Source: Streptomyces cadmiisoli (GTDB lineage Bacteria; Actinomycetota; Actinomycetes; Streptomycetales; Streptomycetaceae). Taken from it: a DNA stretch of 64,000 nucleotides. Both the position numbers and the translations under genes were made by a program. The stretch spans positions 620,001 through 684,000 of the forward strand of contig NZ_CP030074.1 in assembly GCF_003261055.1 (NCBI RefSeq), in the 5' to 3' direction. Below the pieces are notes generated by a model. It was not told the origin of the DNA. It saw only the letters and a list, made by a program, of their open reading frames with translations, and searched no databases. Positions 16,625-26,310 of this stretch are shown here, in pieces; positions within the stretch are counted from its first letter, which is position 1; the number at the start of each line of letters is the position of its first letter.

Positions 16625-17311
16625 CTATCGTCGGTATCCCGAATATTCGTCGCCGGCTTCCTTCTCACCGGCAGACGCGGTGATGGAGTGCGGCCGGCTC
16701 TTGTGGTGTGCCAGGTGGGCCAGCCTCTTGCCCGGGTCCGGGAACGTCGGAACCAGGTGCCGGCCCCAGGTGCCGTTGATGAGAGCGGCGAAGGACGCGT
16801 ACCAGGCGATCAGCGCGGTCAGGAACCCGAAGCCGCCGGCCCACTGGAACACTCCCGGGGACTGCATGAAGTTGGCGGCCGTGAACAGCGTGAAAGTGAC
16901 CGTCGCGCACATGAACGCGGCCAGCAGTACGCCGCTGATACGGAGTGTCGCAACGGTCAGATACAGCGTGAGAACCGCCCAGGGGAGATTGAACAGTCCG
17001 TTGGCGATGTGAACCTGGTCGGGCGGCAGCCTGGGTTCAACGGCCATGCCGTACACGGCGTACGCGATCCAGAAAGCACCGTACGAGCTGAAGGCGGTGG
17101 CGCCGAAGGTGCTGCCCTGTCTGAACTCGACCCATCCGGCGATCAGCTGGATCACGCCGCCGAAGAACAGCGCGACGGGAAACACTGCCGGCGTCAGCGA
17201 GGGGTCGATGCCGACATAGAAGAAGCTGAGCATGAATGTGGTGGTCCCAAATCCGGCCAGGCCCAACGGCGCGGCATCCGGACTCGGCAACGGGCGAGCG
17301 GGCGCGGCCAT
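16625..17311 (-). CDS. satP: Acetate uptake transporter, GPR1/FUN34/YaaH (SatP) family
   Basis: A 228-aa membrane protein with six hydrophobic segments. The family signature near the N terminus, normally N-P-(A/G)-P-L-G-L, reads DAAPLGLAGFGTTTFML. Other typical features are GGVIQLIAGWVEFRQG, TFGATAFSSYGAFWIA and TALIAWYAS. ATG 17311 has GGAGAAG just upstream. Members are acetate/succinate uptake channels. The C-terminal tail is His/Lys-rich and cytoplasmic. A small membrane-protein gene lies upstream on the same strand. Confidence 0.85.
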   Translation of the reverse strand: MAAPARPLPSPDAAPLGLAGFGTTTFMLSFFYVGIDPSLTPAVFPVALFFGGVIQLIAGWVEFRQGSTFGATAFSSYGAFWIAYAVYGMAVEPRLPPDQVHIANGLFNLPWAVLTLYLTVATLRISGVLLAAFMCATVTFTLFTAANFMQSPGVFQWAGGFGFLTALIAWYASFAALINGTWGRHLVPTFPDPGKRLAHLAHHKSRPHSITASAGEKEAGDEYSGYRR

Positions 17312-17455
17312 GAAACTTCTCCCCATGTGCGGAGGGGCTGGTGGGAGCCGATCGCCTCAGCATGCGTCCGCTGATCGCACCCGGCAACTCGTGGGTCCCG
17401 GGCCGTTCCCGGCCGGCGACTCCATCAGGTGGCCCGATGGAGTCGCCCGCCGTCA

Positions 17456-17719
17456 TCAGTTCGACTTCGTCGTCTCTCGTGCCCTCGCCGAACCGAGCGC
17501 GCGGAGCCCGTCGACACCTTGCAGGAGCAGGGCACAACCGACGAGCAAGATGAAGCCCTCGAAAACGGTCCACTCTCTCGAAGCCCCGGCCAAGAGAACA
17601 GTGACGGCTTGTACCATGACGAGAATACCGGCCAGTATGTGAAGTACTCCCACGCCTCGATTTGCCGGTATGAACCGCCACCAAGGATCGTTGAACTTCC
17701 CTTGCTGAGCTGCTCCCAT
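17456..17719 (-). CDS. Small two-helix membrane protein, 87 aa
   Basis: Starts at ATG 17719 with AAGGA upstream. A short cytoplasmic N terminus (MGAAQQGKFNDPWWRFIPANR) splits as MGAAQQGKF and NDPWWRFIPANR, then two hydrophobic helices (VGVLHILAGILVMVQAV; FEGFILLVGCALLLQGV) and a basic tail. No named family is recognised. It precedes the acetate transporter on the same strand with a gap of about 145 nt, so they may be co-transcribed. Confidence 0.7.
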   Translation of the reverse strand: MGAAQQGKFNDPWWRFIPANRGVGVLHILAGILVMVQAVTVLLAGASREWTVFEGFILLVGCALLLQGVDGLRALGSARARETTKSN

Positions 17720-17975
17720 CGGTGTTCCTTTCCTGACGGCTGAAACGGCCAGGGTTGCGTCTTTCCGGATACCCGAGCCGTAAACATGCGCGGGAACAAC
17801 ACGGTTCGGCGTCAGCGAGAGTTTCATGCACCTGTGATCGAAACAGGCGCTCAGGTTCAATGATGTGGCACGCATATTCAGATAGCCGTGGTATGGCGAG
17901 CGCCATGCGTTCCACCTGGGCTGCGGCTTCATCGCTCGGTGGCTAATCTGGGGTGAGGCTTTTGACGCTGAGCGG

Positions 17976-17989
17976 CAGGAGTCCTCCTG
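17976..17989. promoter_or_regulatory. Short inverted repeat before the PfpI-like gene
   Basis: CAGGAG, TC, CTCCTG is a perfect 6-2-6 inverted repeat 17 nt before the start at 18006. It could be an operator or a stem that hides a GGAG ribosome site. The rest of 17720-18005 shows nothing else recognisable. Confidence 0.35.
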
Positions 17990-18005
17990 TCGTGCGACAT
18001 CTCAA

Positions 18006-18716
18006 ATGACGGGCGTGACTGACATGGCCAAGATCTTGTTCGTGATGACCGGCGCCGCCTACTGGACCCTCAAGAACGGCCACAAACACCCCACCGGGTA
18101 CTGGTCCGAAGAGTTCGCGGCGCCCTACAGCATTTTCACCGGAGCCGGTCACCAGATCACCGTCGCCACTCCCGGGGCGGTGATTCCGACGCTGGACATG
18201 ATGAGCCTGCGGCCCAGCATGAACAACGGCGAGGAGAACGCTCTCAAGCTCGAGAACGTGATTCGGGAAGCGGACGAACTGCGCAGTCCCATCTCCCTGA
18301 AGGACGTGCGCCTGGAGGACTACGACGCGGTCTACTACCCCGGAGGACACGGCCCCATGGAGGACCTGTCCACCGACGCCGAGTCGGGGATGCTCCTGCG
18401 GCGGGCTCTGGCCTCCGGCAAGCCACTGGCCATCGTGTGCCACGCTCCGGCCGCCCTTCTCGCCACGCGCGACGAGAACAACGAGACGCCCTTTGCGAAC
18501 TACCGCCTCACAGGCTTCACCAACGACGAAGAAGCCGGAGTCGGATTCGCCGACGAGGCGAAGTGGCTGCTGGAGGACGAACTCAGGAAGCTGCCCACCG
18601 ACTACTCCCGCGGTCCGACATGGCAGCCCTACATCGTCGTGGACCGAAACCTCTACACCGGCCAGAACCCAGCTTCGTCCACGAAGCTCGCCGAAGAGGT
18701 CCTCAAAGTCCTCTGA
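18006..18716 (+). CDS. DJ-1/PfpI-family protein, Hsp31/glyoxalase III-like
   Basis: A 236-aa class I glutamine-amidotransferase-like protein. Conserved features: KILFVMTGAAYWTL, HPTGYWSEEFAAP containing the acidic residue of the active site, YDAVYYPGGHGPMEDL, and the nucleophile elbow LAIVCHAPAAL with the catalytic Cys followed by His. The length and the GYWSEE motif fit the Hsp31-like branch, whose members have glutathione-independent glyoxalase or chaperone activity. Start is 18006 or ATG 18024 (MAKILFVMTG); neither has a clear ribosome site. It is convergent with the first subtilase. Confidence 0.85.
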   Translation: MTGVTDMAKILFVMTGAAYWTLKNGHKHPTGYWSEEFAAPYSIFTGAGHQITVATPGAVIPTLDMMSLRPSMNNGEENALKLENVIREADELRSPISLKDVRLEDYDAVYYPGGHGPMEDLSTDAESGMLLRRALASGKPLAIVCHAPAALLATRDENNETPFANYRLTGFTNDEEAGVGFADEAKWLLEDELRKLPTDYSRGPTWQPYIVVDRNLYTGQNPASSTKLAEEVLKVL

Positions 18717-18738
18717 GCCGAGTCGTCGGAGACGGGCC

Positions 18739-18774
18739 GCCGTCCGGGCCCCCAGCCAATGGGGCCCGGACGGC
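18739..18774. terminator. Bidirectional terminator, PfpI-like gene / subtilase 1
   Basis: Perfect 14-bp stem GCCGTCCGGGCCCC with its complement and an 8-nt loop between convergent genes. Confidence 0.85.
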
Positions 18775-18786
18775 ACTACGCGCCCG

Positions 18787-21700
18787 TCACCTCAAGCCGA
18801 ACGCGCGGATCACGGTCTGCTCGACGCTGTTGCCACGACTGTCGCGGGCTTGGGCACGCAAGGTCACGTGCTTGGCGCCGGCGGGTGCGCGCAGTTGCGT
18901 CTCCCAACCGTGCCCCGTCTTCTTCAGTCGCTGCTCCCGCCAGGTGGCCCCGTCGTCGTAGGAGACCCACAGGCCGGCGGACCGGACGGTCCCGGCGTTC
19001 GTTGCTGCCGGCAGATGGGACGGGAGGAGTGTCACCTTCGCGGAGCGGGCAGCCTTGTGCTCCAGATCGGTGTCCAGCGCGTAGTCGAGCTGGAGGAGTG
19101 GCAGGCGGGCGGTCCTGCCTTGCTCGCCGGAACCGGACACGAACTGCCAGGTCGTCCGCGTCCGGGTCGAGTACGGGTAGAACGCCGGGTCGCGCTCCGT
19201 TGTCGCGACGAGCCGGTACGGAAGCAGCTCTGGGCGCAACTTCGTCTGGGTTTCGAGGTAGCCCCCGGGTGTCTCGGCGACGAGGGTGTTTCCTTGGTAG
19301 AGGGCCAGTGTCTGGTCGAGCTGGCCAGGAACCGCGATCCCGGCATGATCCGCGCCCGAGTCACCCCAGCCCGGTACGGAGAATATGAACCCGGCGTCCG
19401 AGCGCTGCGGAAGATCGATCGAGTCATTGAGGCGAGGTCGCTGGATCGGGCCGAACCACTGCTCCCTGTGAGTGCTGCCCGCCGGATAGGCGATGCTCGC
19501 GCCCCACTGAATGACTTCCGGGGTGAACACTTCGGTCATCCACCGTACGGAGTCGTCGGCGGTGACCCAGTCGGTGCGGAATCGCTGGGTGACTTCGATC
19601 GGTGCGTTGCCGACCTTGGTGTGCCGGTGGGGCGTGATGTCGAAACGGGAGTCGAGCGCCGTCTCGCCGGACCGGCGGCGGAAGTCGACGTCGACCCGCG
19701 CCAGTTGGCGCTGCTGAGGCCGGTAGGTGAGGTTGTCCGGGACACGGCCGTTCCAGTGCCGGACCAGGTCGTAGAGGTAGTCGGTCGTGGGGTGTGAGGT
19801 GACGCGGAGGCTGACGCCTCCCTTGCTCACCTGGGAGATCAGGTGTTCTCCCAGGTCCTTGGTCAACGTCGCCACCGTCACCGGTGTGCGGCTGACGCCG
19901 TCGAAGTACCGTCCCGGCTCGCCGTTGACGATGAGCAGCAACTTCACGCCGGCCTTCTCAGCGGCGGTCACCTGCTTGTCGAGGTTGCCGCGGCGGACCA
20001 CGGCGACCTTGCCCTTGGCGTCCAGGCCGGAGTAGTCGGCAGCGGTGCCGGTACCCGCGAAGACCGCGGCCACATGCCTGCTTCCCTCAGGAAGCCGGGC
20101 CGATCCGGGCAGCAGCCACAGATCGTCGAAGGACTGGCTCCCCGATTCGACGGAAAGTTCGGGCTGGATCTTGCGCCAGCGCGCGGTGACGGACATTTCG
20201 TCGCCGTCCACCCGGTCGCCGGGCTTCGCCCACATGCTGTCGAAAGCCATCGGAACGGTGTAGGCGTCGGTGACGGAAGCCGTGTCGCCCAGGGAGCGGT
20301 GGTAATCCATCCGCAGACGCGCGTCGACGCTCTCCTTCGGCGTGACCGCCTTCACCTCACGGAGCGCGGTGCCGTCCAGCGTCACGGTGGTGTCGGTATC
20401 GACGACCACCTTGGGCGCGGCGAGCAGGCCCACCCCTCGTGAGCTGGGACCGTGAGCGCCCTCGACCACTCCCCACGCCCACACCGCATAGGTTCCCTCC
20501 GGCACCAGCACATCCGCCGTACCGCTTCCGGTCTGGAAGGGGTAGGCGACGCCGGCCGGGTCGTTCTCGCGGATCACAGTGATCGATGCCGGGACGGGTT
20601 CCCCGTTCCTGCCGGTGACCTTGATGACGAGGTGGTGAGGCTGGTCCTCGGTGCTGACACCGACGACCGTGTCGGCCAGGACCTGTCCGCCCGGGCCGGT
20701 GGCCTCGATGACACCCGTGTACAGGCCCTTGTCCGAGGTCGTGCTCAGATCCGCCGCGACCGTGACCGTCTCGGTACCGCCCGCCGGCACGGTGACCCGG
20801 TCGCTGGAGAGCGTGATCAGTCCGTGGGGAACCCCAGGCGCGTCGAGTGCCAGATCGAGGGTGATGTCCGTGCCGGACGTGTTGGTGTAGGTGACCTGTC
20901 GTTCGGCCGCCCCGGACAGCTTGTTGTTCCTGGGGTGGATGCCGAGGTAGGCGGTGCCGGTGGCGACCACCGGCGCCTTTGTCGTCGCGGCGATGTCCAG
21001 CCGCCCGCTGCCACCGTCGTAGGGGCCGAGCTCCGGGGTCGACTTGGCCGTACTCACCAAGGCGTCCTTGAGCTGCTGACCGGTCCAGTCAGGATGTTCC
21101 GCGGCCAGGAGCGCTGCCGCGCCCGCGACATGAGGGGTGGCCATCGACGTGCCGCTCATGGTGGTGTAGTGACCCTCACCGGGCGAGTACTGCGACCGTG
21201 CGGCCAGCACGTCCACGCCCGGAGCGGTGATCTCGGGCTTGAGAGCGTGATCCACCAGACGCGGTCCACGGCTGGAGAAGAGGGCGATCTGGTCCTCGCC
21301 ATTCACCGCGCCCACCGTGAGCGCGGCGTCCGCCGCCCCCGGAGACTCGACGGAGGAAGCGTTGGGGCCGTTGTTGCCCGCCGCGACGACGAAGAGTGCG
21401 CCCGTCTCCTCGCTGAGCGTGTTGACGGCCTGGCTGAGCAGGTCAGTGCCGTCCGTGGGATCTCCGCCGATGCTCATGCTGATGATCTTCGCCCGCTGGT
21501 CCTTCGCCGCCCATTCCATGCCGGCCAGGAGCCAGGAGTCGTATCCGGACCCGCTGTCGTTCAGCACCTTGCCCACGTGCAGGTCGGCGCCCGGTGCGAC
21601 GCCCTTCTCCTTGCCCTGGGAGGCGGCACCGGTGCCGGCGACGGTGGCGGCCACGTGTGTGCCGTGGCCGTGCCGGTCGGTGACCGCTTGCCCCGGGACG

Positions 21701-22488
21701 AAGCTGGCGCTCGTCTCGATACGGCCGTCCAGGTCCGGATGCTGGGCGTCGACACCGGTGTCCAGGACCGCGACGTCGACGCCTTCCCCGGTGTTGCCTT
21801 CCGCCCAGACCGAGGGAGCACCGACCTGGGCCACCGTGTCCGCCAGGTCGGCTTCGATCTTGCTGTCCAGCCACACCTTCGCGACTCCTTGAGCGAAGGA
21901 GGGAGAGGCGCTCTCGCTACGGCTTCCCGCATCCGCAGCCTGATGACCTGTCAGGGCTGACCAGAAGTCGTCCGCCCGGCCGAGATCCTCGGTCACCGCC
22001 TTGCCCCGGACACTGTCGAGCGAGCGCACCTCCCTGGATCCCTCGGGTACCGCTCCCGAACGCTTCGCGGCGGCGTCGTTCTTGTAGGTCAGGATGAGGG
22101 GGAGCCGTTCCGCGTCGCCGTAACCCTCGCGGAGAAGCCGCGTGACGTTGAAGAGGCGCTTGTCGATCAGCCCGCGGCCGAGGTACGGCATGGCGCTGTC
22201 CGGATACACGTAGGTGTCCGCACCCATGGAGGTCACATGAGCACCGACGGGTTCGCCGTCGGGTCCCTGGACCGTCGTGGTGCCGGGAGCGGAACCCCCG
22301 GAACGTACGGTGACCCTGTCTCCGGTGACGAGAGTGACCGTACGGGAAATGACGCTCTCGTCCACGGAGGTGGGCTTGTCCGGTGTGCTCGCCGCGTCCG
22401 TGGAAGCGTACGCGTGCGGGATCACTGAGACTGCGCCCAGAACCGCGGCGACGAGACGTCTTGATGTGCGTGGGAACCTGGATATCAA
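18787..22488 (-). CDS. Secreted S8 subtilisin-like protease 1, 1,233 aa
   Basis: A TTG start at 22488 with AAGGA 7 nt upstream. A signal peptide (about residues 1-28) and a propeptide lead into the catalytic domain with Asp243 (VAVLDTGVDAQHPDL), His275 (HGHGTHVAATVAG), Asn371 (AAGNNGPN) and Ser447 (SGTSMATPHVAG): the complete triad and oxyanion residue. About 750 further residues follow: Fn3/Ig-like beta domains and a protease-associated-like segment near residues 840-910 (GKVAVVRRGNLDKQ, AGVKLLLIVNG). It is a tandem paralogue of the next gene. An extracellular role in protein breakdown or processing is likely. Confidence 0.9.
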   Translation of the reverse strand: MISRFPRTSRRLVAAVLGAVSVIPHAYASTDAASTPDKPTSVDESVISRTVTLVTGDRVTVRSGGSAPGTTTVQGPDGEPVGAHVTSMGADTYVYPDSAMPYLGRGLIDKRLFNVTRLLREGYGDAERLPLILTYKNDAAAKRSGAVPEGSREVRSLDSVRGKAVTEDLGRADDFWSALTGHQAADAGSRSESASPSFAQGVAKVWLDSKIEADLADTVAQVGAPSVWAEGNTGEGVDVAVLDTGVDAQHPDLDGRIETSASFVPGQAVTDRHGHGTHVAATVAGTGAASQGKEKGVAPGADLHVGKVLNDSGSGYDSWLLAGMEWAAKDQRAKIISMSIGGDPTDGTDLLSQAVNTLSEETGALFVVAAGNNGPNASSVESPGAADAALTVGAVNGEDQIALFSSRGPRLVDHALKPEITAPGVDVLAARSQYSPGEGHYTTMSGTSMATPHVAGAAALLAAEHPDWTGQQLKDALVSTAKSTPELGPYDGGSGRLDIAATTKAPVVATGTAYLGIHPRNNKLSGAAERQVTYTNTSGTDITLDLALDAPGVPHGLITLSSDRVTVPAGGTETVTVAADLSTTSDKGLYTGVIEATGPGGQVLADTVVGVSTEDQPHHLVIKVTGRNGEPVPASITVIRENDPAGVAYPFQTGSGTADVLVPEGTYAVWAWGVVEGAHGPSSRGVGLLAAPKVVVDTDTTVTLDGTALREVKAVTPKESVDARLRMDYHRSLGDTASVTDAYTVPMAFDSMWAKPGDRVDGDEMSVTARWRKIQPELSVESGSQSFDDLWLLPGSARLPEGSRHVAAVFAGTGTAADYSGLDAKGKVAVVRRGNLDKQVTAAEKAGVKLLLIVNGEPGRYFDGVSRTPVTVATLTKDLGEHLISQVSKGGVSLRVTSHPTTDYLYDLVRHWNGRVPDNLTYRPQQRQLARVDVDFRRRSGETALDSRFDITPHRHTKVGNAPIEVTQRFRTDWVTADDSVRWMTEVFTPEVIQWGASIAYPAGSTHREQWFGPIQRPRLNDSIDLPQRSDAGFIFSVPGWGDSGADHAGIAVPGQLDQTLALYQGNTLVAETPGGYLETQTKLRPELLPYRLVATTERDPAFYPYSTRTRTTWQFVSGSGEQGRTARLPLLQLDYALDTDLEHKAARSAKVTLLPSHLPAATNAGTVRSAGLWVSYDDGATWREQRLKKTGHGWETQLRAPAGAKHVTLRAQARDSRGNSVEQTVIRAFGLR

Positions 22489-22557
22489 TTCAGATCCTTC
22501 GTGAGGCTTTGACGGGTCCGTTATGGATCCGGCGATTCGGCGTCCGGGTGCACGACC

Positions 22558-25500
22558 TCAGCCGATGCCGACCGCCCGTGTGATCGTCTGGGTGACGGCG
22601 TTGCCGTGACGGTCCGTCGCATGGGCGCGTACGGTCAGGAACGACGCCTTCGCCGGGGCGCTCAGCCGTACCTCGGTGCCGTCGGCGCCGTGCCGGAGCT
22701 GTGCGTTCCGCCAGGTGACCCCGTCGTCGTACGAGAGCTCGACCCTCGTCGTGCGGACCGATGCGCGCGGACCTCCGGGCAGGTGGGACGGTGCGACCGT
22801 CAGCGTCGCGTCCCGCTTCGCCGTCCCGTCGAACCTGGTCGGGATGCCGTAGTCGAGCTGGATCAACGGCAACTGCACCTTCTCGGAGGCATCACGTGCC
22901 GCCGCCGACCGGAAGGACCATTCGGTGAGCGTCCGCGTCGAGTACGGGAGTGATCCGTTGTGCTCGGTGCGGGTGACGAGTCGGTACCCGGCCGGCGCCG
23001 CCACGGTGTCCGCCTCGATCCAGGAGCCGTCGGTCCCGGCGATCCGCTTGGCCCCCCGGTACAGGTCGGTCGACTGAGTGCCATGGCCGTACGTTCCGAC
23101 GTGGTTCTGCCCGGAGTCGCCCCAGCCCGGCAGGTCAGGAGCCACCATCCGGTTGCCCGTGCGGTACGGCAGTTCGACGATGCTGCCGTTCAGCCTCGGG
23201 CGTTGAATCGGGCCGAACCAGGTGACCTCGGAGGTCCGCCCGGCGGAGTAGGTGAGGATGTCCGTGCTCTGCACCGCCGTCGCCGCGGCCACCACGAGGT
23301 ACTGCCGCCAGCGCACCGACGGGTCCGCGGTCACGTAGTCGGTGCGGTGCCTGCCGGTGTCGGCCGGCACGGCCACGCCGCTTTCCCGGGTGGTGTAGGG
23401 CTGGAGGTCGAACCGGTACTCCTCGACCTTGTGCTCCGGATTGTTGCGGAAGTCGTTCTCGACGGTCGCCAGTTGCCCGGTCTTCGGAGCGTAGACCGGC
23501 CGTGCGGGGATCTCGTCGCGCCAGGTGTGCGTGAGGTCGTAGAGGTACGAGGTGACGGGGTTGGACACGGCGTGCAGGGTGACGCGGCCGTTTCCGGCCG
23601 CCTGGATACGGGAGATCAGCTTCTCGCCCGCGCTCGCGGAGAGTCCGACCACGGTCAGGGGCGTCCTGCTGATAGGGGAACGCAGACGGCCGAAGTCGTC
23701 ATTCACGATCAGCAGCAGTGCCGCGCCGGCGTCCCTGGCCGCCGGGATCTGTTCGCTGTCGTCACCGCGCCGGACCACAACGGCCTTGCCGGCCGCGTCG
23801 ATCGAGGCGTAGTCGGCCGGGTTTCCGTCGCCCGCGAAGACGGTCTTCAAGGTCCGGCTTCCCGCCGGCAGCCTGCCCGAGCCGGGCTGAAGCCACAGGT
23901 CATCGAACGACTGGTCGCCCGAGGTCAAGGTCAGCACCGGCTGCAGCTTGCGCCACCGCGCCGTGTAGAGCATCGAGCCCTCGGTGACCTTGCGGCTCTG
24001 CTGGGCCCAAATGCTGTCGACGCGTGCATCGACCAGAGCCGAGACGCTCACCGTCTCGGCGGGGGCGAAGGACCGGATGTAGTCGATGCGCCCCTCCGTA
24101 TCGCTGACGCTGGGACGGGGAGTCCGCGCTTCGGTGAGGCGGAGCGTCGGACCTCCGAGCGTGACGTCGGTGTCGCGGGTCAAGGAGATCTCCGGTTGAC
24201 CGAGCAGCCCCAGGCCGAGCGAGGACTCCCCCTGAACACCCCGGACGTGCGCGAACGCCCATGCCGCGTAGGTACCGGGCGGCAGAATCCGATCCACTTC
24301 GCCATCGGAGCTGTAGACGATGGAGTAGGCGTCTGGCCCGCCGTCCTTGCGCAGCAGCTCCACCAGTCCGTCAACCGGCTTGCCCTGCTGGTCTCGCAGT
24401 TTGAGCCGCAGGTGGTAGGGCTTCTCCTGCGTGCTGACGCCGATCAGCGTGCGGGTGGTCACCGTGCCGGAAACCGAGGCGATGACGTGTCCCCGGTATC
24501 GGTGAGCTGCCGGGGCCTTGTCCAGGTGCGTGGTCATGGTCGCCGACGCGGTGCCGTGGGCAGGGACGGTGAGCCGCGAGGCCGACAGGGTGAACAGGCC
24601 TTCCGGAGCCCCGGGTGCCTCGATGGCCAGGTCCACCGTCACCGGCTCACTCCCGGCATTCGTCCAGGTGACCTGCTTGCCCACGGTCTCGCCGGGATCG
24701 CCGCCGAGCGAGTGCATGCCCGCGTCGGCGGTCGCCGTCGCGATGAGGGAGGAGCGGACGGCGGCCGCCGCGTCGACTCTTCCGTTGCCGCCGTCGTCGG
24801 CGCTGATGGCGTCGGTCGGGGCAGCCGTGCTGACCAGCGCGTCCTTGAGAAGTGTGGCGTCCCAGTCGGGATGCCGGGCGGCCAGGAGGGCCGCCGCGCC
24901 CGCGACGTGAGGGGTCGCCATCGAGGTGCCGCTCAGGGCGGCGTAGTCGCCCTCGCCGAACCGGGCATGGCGGGACCGGGCGGCCAGAATGCCGACGCCG
25001 GGAGCGGTGATCTCCGGCTTGAGCGCGTCATCACCGAGTCGCGGTCCGCGGCTGGAGAACTGGGCGATCGAGTCGGCCGAGTCGACGGCGCCGACGGTCA
25101 ACGCGGCGGTCGCCGTGCCCGGTGAGCGGACCGTGTGCTCCGAAGGCCCCGAGTTGCCGGCGGCGATGGTGAACAGGGCGCCGGTCTCAGCACTCAGCTC
25201 GTTCACCGACCGGCTGAGGAGATCGGTACCGTCAGCAGGCCGGTCCACGCCCAAACTCATGCTGATGACACGGGCCTTGACGTCCCGAGCCGCCCACTCC
25301 ATCCCCGCCACGATCCAGGAATCGAGGCCGTAGTCCTCGTCGGCCAGCACCTTGCCCACGTGCAGGGACGCGCCGGGAGCGACACCTCGTTCCCGGCCGT
25401 CGGAGGCCGCGCCGGTACCGGCGATCGTGGAGGCGACGTGCGTACCGTGACCGCTTCCGTCGTCGACGGACTGGCCCGGTACGAAGGTCTTCGACGAGGC

Positions 25501-26310
25501 GACATCCTGCAGATCGGGATGGTCCACGTCGTAGCCGGTGTCCAGGACCGCGACGTCAACCCCCTTGCCGGTGTTGCCGTCGTTCCAGACCTGCGGGGCC
25601 CCGATCTGGGCGGTGCTGTCGGCAAGAGTGGCCTTGACCTTGCCGTCCAGCCACACCTTGGCGACACCGTTGGTGAAGGACGCGCTGCCCGCGGAGCGCC
25701 GCGATCCTTGGTCGTGTGGCTCATCGGTCAGTGCGGACCAGAACTCGGCAGCGTCGGACGCGCCGACCGTGAGCGCGGCACCGTTGACACTGGTGAGAGG
25801 CCGGACATCAGTTGCCTCGTCCGGCAGTCTCGCTGCCTGCCGCCGGGCGTCAGCCGCTGTGTCACCGAGGCCCTTGGCATAGGTGACGATGACGGGTACG
25901 CGGCTGACCTGCCCGTCGTCGTAGCCGTCGGCCATGAGCTGGGTGATGTTGAACAGGCGCTTGTCCAGCAACCCTGCCGCCAGGAACCTGGCGGCGGACG
26001 TCGGATAGACGTAGGTGTCCTTGCCGACGGTGCTGATCCTCGCGCTGGACTCGCTTCCGTCAGGGCCGCGAACGGCAACGGCCGCCGGACGGCCGTCCCC
26101 TGGGGTGACCGTCACCTTGTCGCCGGTGACGAGGGTGACGGAGACCGTGTTCGCGTGGACGGTCGGCGATTTCGCCGCGGCCATTGCCGACCGACCGGAT
26201 GGATCGGTCCAGGGTTGGGCGCTCACAGCCGCCGACGGGATTGCCGTGACGACCAGCAGAGCCACTCCCACTACTGAAAGGCGTTGTCTGCCAGACAAGT
26301 TGTCGCTCAA
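22558..26310 (-). CDS. Secreted S8 subtilisin-like protease 2, 1,250 aa
   Basis: A TTG start at 26310 with GAGGG upstream. Signal peptide about residues 1-31; triad Asp257 (VAVLDTGYDVDHPDL), His288 (GSGHGTHVASTIAG) and Ser463 (LSGTSMATPHVAG); oxyanion Asn in AAGNSGPS. The long C-terminal part follows the same plan as protease 1, including a PA-like segment (GKAVVVRRGDDSEQ, AGAALLLIVND) and a final beta domain (LSYDDGVTWRNAQL). Only 69 bp separate the two genes, so they form a tandem duplicate and probably an operon, with this gene first. Sequence divergence shows the duplication is old. Confidence 0.9.
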   Translation of the reverse strand: MSDNLSGRQRLSVVGVALLVVTAIPSAAVSAQPWTDPSGRSAMAAAKSPTVHANTVSVTLVTGDKVTVTPGDGRPAAVAVRGPDGSESSARISTVGKDTYVYPTSAARFLAAGLLDKRLFNITQLMADGYDDGQVSRVPVIVTYAKGLGDTAADARRQAARLPDEATDVRPLTSVNGAALTVGASDAAEFWSALTDEPHDQGSRRSAGSASFTNGVAKVWLDGKVKATLADSTAQIGAPQVWNDGNTGKGVDVAVLDTGYDVDHPDLQDVASSKTFVPGQSVDDGSGHGTHVASTIAGTGAASDGRERGVAPGASLHVGKVLADEDYGLDSWIVAGMEWAARDVKARVISMSLGVDRPADGTDLLSRSVNELSAETGALFTIAAGNSGPSEHTVRSPGTATAALTVGAVDSADSIAQFSSRGPRLGDDALKPEITAPGVGILAARSRHARFGEGDYAALSGTSMATPHVAGAAALLAARHPDWDATLLKDALVSTAAPTDAISADDGGNGRVDAAAAVRSSLIATATADAGMHSLGGDPGETVGKQVTWTNAGSEPVTVDLAIEAPGAPEGLFTLSASRLTVPAHGTASATMTTHLDKAPAAHRYRGHVIASVSGTVTTRTLIGVSTQEKPYHLRLKLRDQQGKPVDGLVELLRKDGGPDAYSIVYSSDGEVDRILPPGTYAAWAFAHVRGVQGESSLGLGLLGQPEISLTRDTDVTLGGPTLRLTEARTPRPSVSDTEGRIDYIRSFAPAETVSVSALVDARVDSIWAQQSRKVTEGSMLYTARWRKLQPVLTLTSGDQSFDDLWLQPGSGRLPAGSRTLKTVFAGDGNPADYASIDAAGKAVVVRRGDDSEQIPAARDAGAALLLIVNDDFGRLRSPISRTPLTVVGLSASAGEKLISRIQAAGNGRVTLHAVSNPVTSYLYDLTHTWRDEIPARPVYAPKTGQLATVENDFRNNPEHKVEEYRFDLQPYTTRESGVAVPADTGRHRTDYVTADPSVRWRQYLVVAAATAVQSTDILTYSAGRTSEVTWFGPIQRPRLNGSIVELPYRTGNRMVAPDLPGWGDSGQNHVGTYGHGTQSTDLYRGAKRIAGTDGSWIEADTVAAPAGYRLVTRTEHNGSLPYSTRTLTEWSFRSAAARDASEKVQLPLIQLDYGIPTRFDGTAKRDATLTVAPSHLPGGPRASVRTTRVELSYDDGVTWRNAQLRHGADGTEVRLSAPAKASFLTVRAHATDRHGNAVTQTITRAVGIG

